A DNA stretch of 9,825 bases from Deltaproteobacteria bacterium (GTDB taxonomy: Bacteria > Desulfobacterota > Desulfomonilia > UBA1062). The notes beneath the pieces are model-generated. The model was not told the origin of the DNA. It was given only the letters and a program-made list of their open reading frames with translations, and searched no databases. Where the stretch lies: assembly GCA_023230665.1 (NCBI GenBank), contig JALNWY010000112.1:1-9825 (forward strand). Reading direction: 5' to 3'. Both the position numbers and the translations under genes were made by a program. Numbering within the stretch: the stretch's first letter is position 1; every line of letters starts with the position of its first letter. Positions 6,146-9,825 of the stretch are shown one piece after another.

Positions 6146-7075
6146 CTACGGGGATTTATCCAGGAATCCCGCATAATGACCAGCCGTTATCCTGGGAAGC
6201 TCCAGCATGGGTACATGGCCGCAGTCTTGGAGGACCACGGTTTCCAGCCGGGGGATGTGCTGTTGGTAGATGCTCACCGATGAGACATGGAGGACCCTGT
6301 CCTTATTGCCCCAGATGAGAAGAACCGGCATCTTCAGAGTTTTCAGATAAGGAACCACGTCCTTCCAGTTGCTATGGATATCATTCCACATCTTCTCGCT
6401 GAATGCGCTGCGCTCGATATATCGATCGGCCAGGGCATTGGCGATGGGCCAGGGAATGAAGGGCCTGTCGTGGAAGGCATATGCCATCAGGGTATCGAAA
6501 TCCTCGCGCGATTTCGGAACGAGGGGATTCTCGCCGCGCTCGACAGCAAGCTGGAGATCGCTCGGCTCAGGCGAGGCCGCGCCAGCCGGATCGATGAGGC
6601 ACAGGCTTAAGACCTTGCCCGGATTGCCGGTGCTGTAGAGCACACTGACAAAGCCGCCCATGGAATTCCCGGCCAGGTGGAAACGGTCGAGGTTCAGTGC
6701 CTGGACCGCATCGGCGAAACCCTGGGTGAGATAATCGACGGTATGGGTCATATGTGCATCCCGGGTGGTTGATCCGTGCCCGGGCAGGTCGATGACAATG
6801 ACCCGGTACTCCTTGGGCAGATGCCGGACAAACCTGACCCAGTTGTCCTTGTCAGCCCCGAAACCGTGCAATAGAACCACGGTTTCGCCAGGACCGTTCC
6901 GCTCGAGATAGGAAAAAGTGAGCCCGCCCGCCTGCACGGATTTTTCCCAGAGCTTCGAAAGCCGGCGCTCCATGGATATGGAGCAGTCGAACAGGGATTT
7001 CTGAAAGCCCGAGCACCCGCACAGCAGACAGATCGCGCCGATGAGAACGGCCGCAGGGAGATACCTTCGCGACAT
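6146..7075 (-). CDS. Lipoprotein alpha/beta hydrolase (lipase-like)
   Basis: 309 residues; AGGAGG lies about 6 nt before the ATG. The N-terminus is a lipoprotein signal: MSRR, hydrophobic 5-19, then the lipobox L18-C19-G20-C21 with Ser22 at +2, so a lipid-anchored, probably outer-membrane protein. Cys at -2 is unusual but tolerable. The hydrolase domain follows: oxyanion loop LLHGFGADKDNW (68-79), DLPGHG (96-101), nucleophile Ser138 in GNSMGG, acid Asp259 in WGNKDRV, and His287 in DCGHVPMLE. The triad is complete. HGFGADKDNW is characteristic of the ABHD6/Moraxella lipase 1-like group, which hydrolyses lipid or carboxyl esters; the actual substrate is unknown. A small ORF (7133-7378) lies 57 bp upstream on the same strand and probably shares its promoter. 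Confidence 0.92.
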   Translation of the reverse strand: MSRRYLPAAVLIGAICLLCGCSGFQKSLFDCSISMERRLSKLWEKSVQAGGLTFSYLERNGPGETVVLLHGFGADKDNWVRFVRHLPKEYRVIVIDLPGHGSTTRDAHMTHTVDYLTQGFADAVQALNLDRFHLAGNSMGGFVSVLYSTGNPGKVLSLCLIDPAGAASPEPSDLQLAVERGENPLVPKSREDFDTLMAYAFHDRPFIPWPIANALADRYIERSAFSEKMWNDIHSNWKDVVPYLKTLKMPVLLIWGNKDRVLHVSSVSIYQQHIPRLETVVLQDCGHVPMLELPRITAGHYAGFLDKSP

Positions 7076-7132
7076 TGCAACCTCCTTTCCTTCATGACCA
7101 GGGTGTCCGTTACCATCCGTCTGATCTCGATC

Positions 7133-7378
7133 TCATCCTTGAGCCCCAGAATCTCCTGCCTGATACGGTCTTGATTCTGCTCCAAATACCCGTGCCTGCT
7201 TGTTTTCCCAGGACATAGACAGCAGGACCCTGGCAACGGCCAATGCCAGGAACCATGCATATTCCGGCTCGTACTGCAGAACGTATCTGGCGTAGAGGCG
7301 CCCGAATATTCCTGCAAAAACCTGCTTCTCTGCGCGGAAGAGGTCGTGGCTCGACGGAATAATCTGTTTGTTGTTCAT
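7133..7378 (-). CDS. Small hypothetical protein, probably frame-disrupted
   Basis: 81 codons from ATG 7378 to TGA 7133, with AAGAGAGG about 10 nt upstream and a good promoter behind it. The first 62 or so residues look genuine: MNNKQIIPSSHDLFRAEK, then RLYARYVLQYEPEYAWFLAL and a helical VARVLLSMSWENKQA, with mostly G/C third codon positions. After that the third-position bias collapses (4 of 17 G/C). From about 7188 down to 7095 the neighbouring frame carries it (27 of 36), reading YLEQNQDRIRQEILGLK and DEIEIRRMVTDTLVMKE, a plausible helix. Removing one base from the GGG run at 7189-7191 would join the two. The joined frame lacks a nearby stop before the lipase, so a second change would be needed. 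Family not recognised. Confidence 0.5.
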   Translation of the reverse strand: MNNKQIIPSSHDLFRAEKQVFAGIFGRLYARYVLQYEPEYAWFLALAVARVLLSMSWENKQARVFGAESRPYQAGDSGAQG

Positions 7379-7662
7379 GGCTTGCGGGCCTCTCTTGTAT
7401 CGCTTCCGTATCGTGCCTCTAATGTAGACAAGACAGCTCGTCATGGCAACAGCATTTCGCAGGAGATCGCCCATATCGCGCCTGCCGCTCCTGACGTGCT
7501 CCTGAACAAAAAAGGGATTCCGCTGTCCGAATCGTATGATCGTTCCTATTATACATTATATGGAGTGCGCGCAGAACGGATGCACAGAGCAGAGAACGAG
7601 GACAGGAACGGCCATAGAATTATGAGCCCCAGGCAGGCCCTTAAAAAGAGGAACTGACAGAA
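7379..7662. other. Divergent gap between the lipase operon and the S1C protease
   Basis: It holds the promoter at 7421-7449 and an AT-rich island at 7546-7563 (TATTATACATTATA), which has -10-like sequences in both directions but no good partnering -35. The protease promoter is probably near this island. Plus- and minus-strand ORFs crossing the gap have no ribosome binding site or family features. Confidence 0.45.
7421..7449 (-). promoter_or_regulatory. Sigma-70-type promoter for the 7133-7378 ORF and lipase
   Basis: Minus-strand TTGCCA (7444-7449; five of six to TTGACA), an exact 17-bp spacer, and TACATT (7421-7426; four of six to TATAAT). Transcription would start near 7413, giving a leader of about 35 nt to ATG 7378. 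Confidence 0.5.
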
Positions 7663-8712
7663 ATGCGAAAAGAAATCGAACATGTGCTCAGTTTTATCGG
7701 CAGCATATCGCCGGTGCAGCCTGAGAGAAAGCCGGAAGCGGGCCGCAACGAGACCCGGGAGGATGTCGAGCTCCTCGATGCATACTCCCGTGCCGTGATC
7801 TCTGTGGTCGATCACGTGGGGCCGGCAGTAGTGAGTGTTTCATCCGGAACCAGGTCTGAAAGTGCGGGCGCCCTCGAGCCCCAGGGTGGAGGGTCGGGCG
7901 TTCTCCTGACGCCTGACGGATACGCCCTGACCAATGACCACGTGGTCGGCAGGGTCCGGCACTTCCGGATCACTCTCACGGACGGCGCGAGCCTGAACGC
8001 GTCTCTGGTGGGCGCGGACCCGGCGACCGATCTGGCAGTGATCAGGGCCGAAGGGTCCAGCCTCCCGTACTCGAAGCTCGGAGATTCGTCCCAGCTCAAG
8101 GCAGGCCAGCTCGTGATAGCCATGGGCAATCCCTTCGGATTTCAGTCTACTGTGTCCACCGGGGTAGTGAGCGCACTGGGAAGGGCTTTGCGGAGCCGTG
8201 ACGGAAGGCTCATCGAGAATATCATCCAGCATACCGCCCCCTTGAACCCGGGCAATTCCGGAGGACCTCTTCTGAACTCCGTGGGCCAGGTGGTAGGGAT
8301 TAATACGGCTATCATTTTCATGGCCCAGGGCATAGGGTTCGCCATCCCGTCGAACACGGCCCGATGGGTGTTCTCACAGATTCTTACCCACGGGAGGGTG
8401 CGCAGGGCATACCTGGGGGTGGCCGGAAGAACAAGGCCCATAGGCCGCAAGATAGCCCGGTATCACGGCCTCGTTGGTGAGGACGCCGTGGAGATCATCT
8501 CTGTTGAGCCTGAGGGGCCTTCCAGGAGGGCGGGCCTGCACATAGGAGATGTCATCGTCTCGGTCAACGGGGTCAGGGTTGGGAGCATTGACGATCTCCA
8601 CCGCTTTCTTTCCGACTGGCCAATCGGCGAGCCGGTCAGGCTGAGCATCCTCAGGCGCACGGATCTGGTTGATCTGAAGCTCATCCCTGCCGAGGCCCAG
8701 GCCGGGAGGTAG
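7663..8712 (+). CDS. HtrA/DegP-like serine protease (S1C) with PDZ domain
   Basis: 349 residues; AGAGGAA about 9 nt before the ATG. Residues 1-37 are polar and highly charged with no signal peptide or membrane segment. The trypsin-like domain follows (about 40-240): His93 in LTNDHVVG, Asp123 in PATDLAVIRA, and Ser199 in NPGNSGGPL, a complete triad. A single PDZ domain covers about 250-345 (YLGVAGR... EPEGPSRRAGLHIGDVIVSVNG). The motif before the serine is IQHTAPLNPGNSGGP in place of the DegP-type IQTDAAINPGNSGGP, matching a subfamily with AIIFMAQGIGFAIP after it. Classical DegP/DegQ are periplasmic quality-control proteases with one or two PDZ domains. This one, lacking an export signal, would act in the cytosol unless the true start is upstream. 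No in-frame upstream start with a ribosome binding site is apparent. Specific substrates unknown. Confidence 0.93.
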   Translation: MRKEIEHVLSFIGSISPVQPERKPEAGRNETREDVELLDAYSRAVISVVDHVGPAVVSVSSGTRSESAGALEPQGGGSGVLLTPDGYALTNDHVVGRVRHFRITLTDGASLNASLVGADPATDLAVIRAEGSSLPYSKLGDSSQLKAGQLVIAMGNPFGFQSTVSTGVVSALGRALRSRDGRLIENIIQHTAPLNPGNSGGPLLNSVGQVVGINTAIIFMAQGIGFAIPSNTARWVFSQILTHGRVRRAYLGVAGRTRPIGRKIARYHGLVGEDAVEIISVEPEGPSRRAGLHIGDVIVSVNGVRVGSIDDLHRFLSDWPIGEPVRLSILRRTDLVDLKLIPAEAQAGR

Positions 8713-8746
8713 GGAGATATCCGTATCTTCTTCCTGTGCAGCGGGT

Positions 8747-8775
8747 TTGTTCCGCCTCCGGCACTCCGGTATAAT
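8747..8775 (+). promoter_or_regulatory. Sigma-70-type promoter for the UPF0316 gene
   Basis: TTGTTC (8747-8752), an exact 17-bp spacer and a perfect TATAAT (8770-8775). The start point would be near 8782, giving a leader of about 110 nt. The leader contains a stem of ACAGGA (8822-8827) with TCCTGT (8851-8856). It indicates that the downstream gene is transcribed independently of the protease. Confidence 0.6.
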
Positions 8776-8890
8776 TGGCTTTTACAGGACCCCCAAAGCT
8801 CCCTTAAAAGGTCGAACAGGGACAGGATGCATAAATGCACTTGAGATTCCTCCTGTATGTGATATAGCCCTCATTTGAAGAAGGGCGCAT

Positions 8891-9493
8891 ATGGAAGTTA
8901 CAACTCTGTGCAGTCCGGATATGTATGCGTGGTGTATCCTCCCGGCCCTGATCTTTCTGGCGAGGATCATGGATGTGAGCCTGGGCACGATCCGGATCAT
9001 CTTTGTCTCGAGAGACCTCAAATATTTTGCCCCGTTCGTCGGCTTTTTCGAGGTGCTCATCTGGCTCTTGGTCATACGCCAGATCATGCTCAGCGACGGG
9101 AACAATGCCGCCTGCATCATTGCATATGCGGCCGGCTTTGCCAGTGGGACCTTTGTCGGTATGTACCTCGAGAATCTCCTGTCGTTCGGCAGGGTGCTCA
9201 TCCGGGTCATCACCCGCAAGGAGGCGGACGAGCTGATGGAATACCTGAGGTCTTCGGGCTACGGACTCACCTGCGTGGACGCCAACGGGGCGACCGGCCC
9301 GGTGAAGCTGGTGTTCTCCGTAGTGGAGCGCCACGATATCCCCAGAATCGTGGAGATCATCAAACGCTTCAATCCCAATGCGTTCTATACCATTGAGGAT
9401 GTGAGGTTCGTGAGTGAGAATGTTCTGCCATTCCGGATCAAGGTGTCGAGAAACCCGCTCTCTGTCCTCTATCAGCGGAAAGCGGCCAAATAG
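8891..9493 (+). CDS. UPF0316 membrane protein (DUF5698-DUF2179)
   Basis: 200 residues, normal for UPF0316. Three membrane helices: about 13-36 (WCILPALIFLARIMDVSLGT), 45-66 (YFAPFVGFFEVLIWLLVIRQ) and 73-92 (AACIIAYAAGFASGTFVGMY). A cytosolic C-terminal DUF2179-like domain follows (about 100-180), containing VLIRVITRKEADELMEYL, a GYGLTCVDANGATGPVKLVF beta-hairpin region and FYTIEDVRFVSE. The stretch RIMDVSLGTIRIIFVSR is the N-terminal family signature. GAAGAAGGG lies about 6 nt before the ATG. UPF0316 has no established function; DUF2179 is found in membrane proteins of several kinds. Transcription is likely from 8747-8775. Gene type is sure, function is not. Confidence 0.93.
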   Translation: MEVTTLCSPDMYAWCILPALIFLARIMDVSLGTIRIIFVSRDLKYFAPFVGFFEVLIWLLVIRQIMLSDGNNAACIIAYAAGFASGTFVGMYLENLLSFGRVLIRVITRKEADELMEYLRSSGYGLTCVDANGATGPVKLVFSVVERHDIPRIVEIIKRFNPNAFYTIEDVRFVSENVLPFRIKVSRNPLSVLYQRKAAK

Positions 9494-9575
9494 CCCGCCC
9501 GGTGCTGCATGTTCTGGTTTCCCGCCGATCCGCTGATTCTTCCCCATCGGCATTCCGAAAAATACATCCGCCCAC

Positions 9576-9612
9576 GCCTTTATCGAGACGCTGCAGTAAG
9601 GCCTTTATCGAG
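9576..9612 (+). repeat. 12-bp direct repeat, period 25
   Basis: GCCTTTATCGAG occurs exactly at 9576-9587 and again at 9601-9612, separated by 13 bp. Only two copies are present. Confidence 0.5.
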
Positions 9613-9644
9613 CTCATGGAAAACAACGGCGCAAGGAGAACGGC

Positions 9645-9758
9645 ATGAGAAAACAGCATGAGGAAAATCATACCCCCGGGCACAGGAGACGGGGGCCCAG
9701 GCACTCAAGGAAAGGCGCAAAAGGCACGTCGCATGATGCATGGGCTGAAGCGATATGA
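9645..9758 (+). CDS. Possible 37-residue basic small protein
   Basis: ATG 9645 has AAGGAG 6 nt upstream, the best ribosome binding site in this end region. The product begins MRKQHEENHTPGHRRRGPRH, is very basic and His-rich, and ends DAWAEAI. It resembles no family I know. Its start overlaps the stop of a 10-codon ORF (9616-9648), and its stop overlaps the ATG at 9755, both by ATGA. Composition is unlike the other genes (no clear third-position bias), so this may be chance. Confidence 0.25.
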   Translation: MRKQHEENHTPGHRRRGPRHSRKGAKGTSHDAWAEAI

Positions 9759-9825
9759 GAAAAACGGTATGAAGGAAGAGGGTGCTCGAGAAAACATTGG
9801 CAAAGAGGCAAGGGGCGCTCGAGGA

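Larger units (their letters stand above)
9494..9825. other. Gene-poor right end with repeats and tiny ORFs
   Basis: No gene of normal size. Contents: an inverted repeat GCCGAT (9524-9529)/ATCGGC (9546-9551) soon after the UPF0316 stop with no T-run; a 12-bp direct repeat GCCTTTATCGAG (9576-9587 and 9601-9612); and a purine-rich plus strand from about 9613 to the edge with recurring ATGAGAAAA-like units (9645, 9658, 9755). It could be intergenic DNA before a gene outside the window. Confidence 0.5.

Noticed and set aside
6748..7317. Minus-strand 189-codon frame overlapping the lipase start
   Set aside because: Its lower part is an out-of-frame shadow of the lipase. Only the segment at about 7095-7190 looks coding, and that is covered under the frame-switch finding.
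7346..7657. Plus-strand open frame of 103 codons ending 5 bp before the protease start
   Set aside because: It overlaps the N-terminal part of the 7133-7378 ORF and its promoter on the other strand, lacks a ribosome binding site and has an arbitrary composition.
8827..8844. Five-codon ORF in the UPF0316 leader as an attenuation peptide
   Set aside because: There is no amino-acid run or terminator/antiterminator pair to support attenuation.
1..9825. Defence system, biosynthetic cluster or mobile element
   Set aside because: The genes are individually recognisable housekeeping or orphan families with no shared signature, no recombinase, no terminal repeats and no CRISPR-like arrays.

Overview
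The window is bacterial chromosomal DNA, moderately GC-rich, with short AT-rich promoter islands and compact genes on both strands. The family mix points to Desulfobacterota (the old Deltaproteobacteria) of the Syntrophus/Syntrophobacter kind. The evidence is a GckA-type glycerate 2-kinase, a UPF0316 membrane protein, a small conserved protein opening MGKIRSTLDIVMERT, an S1C protease of the IQHTAPLNPGNSGGP subfamily, and a good sigma-54 promoter. The assignment is inference; there is no rRNA or other marker to fix it. I found no tRNA, rRNA, CRISPR array, insertion sequence, integrase or phage gene.

Layout. 1-131 (minus): first 43 codons of a lipoprotein that runs off the left edge. It is preceded by a roughly 200-nt leader rich in inverted repeats and a perfect TATAAT. 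549-1895 (minus): glycerate 2-kinase. 2150-3058 (plus): alpha/beta hydrolase. 3158-3667 (plus): conserved protein of unknown function, tail-to-tail with a metallo-beta-lactamase-fold hydrolase (3662-4309, minus). The two stop codons abut in TCATAG. 4532-5110 (minus): HD-domain phosphohydrolase. 5111-5516: 400-bp divergent control region with hairpins and a sigma-54 promoter. 5517-5876 (plus): small membrane-anchored protein of unknown function. 5877-6145: convergent gap with a perfect 14-bp stem-loop. 6146-7075 (minus): lipoprotein alpha/beta hydrolase (lipase-like), downstream of a small ORF (7133-7378, minus) whose coding signal changes frame partway. 7663-8712 (plus): HtrA/DegP-like S1C protease without an export signal. 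8891-9493 (plus): UPF0316 protein with its own sigma-70-type promoter. 9494-9825: no firm gene; a purine-rich stretch with four tiny ORFs linked by ATGA overlaps.

How the genes relate. This looks like a housekeeping/accessory mix, not one pathway. The HD and MBL-fold genes are co-oriented and may share a transcript. The small 7133-7378 ORF and the lipase probably form a two-gene operon from a promoter at 7421-7449. I see no convincing multi-gene novel system. The items most worth a second look are the structured leader of the left-edge lipoprotein, the sigma-54-driven orphan protein, and the frame switch upstream of the lipase.
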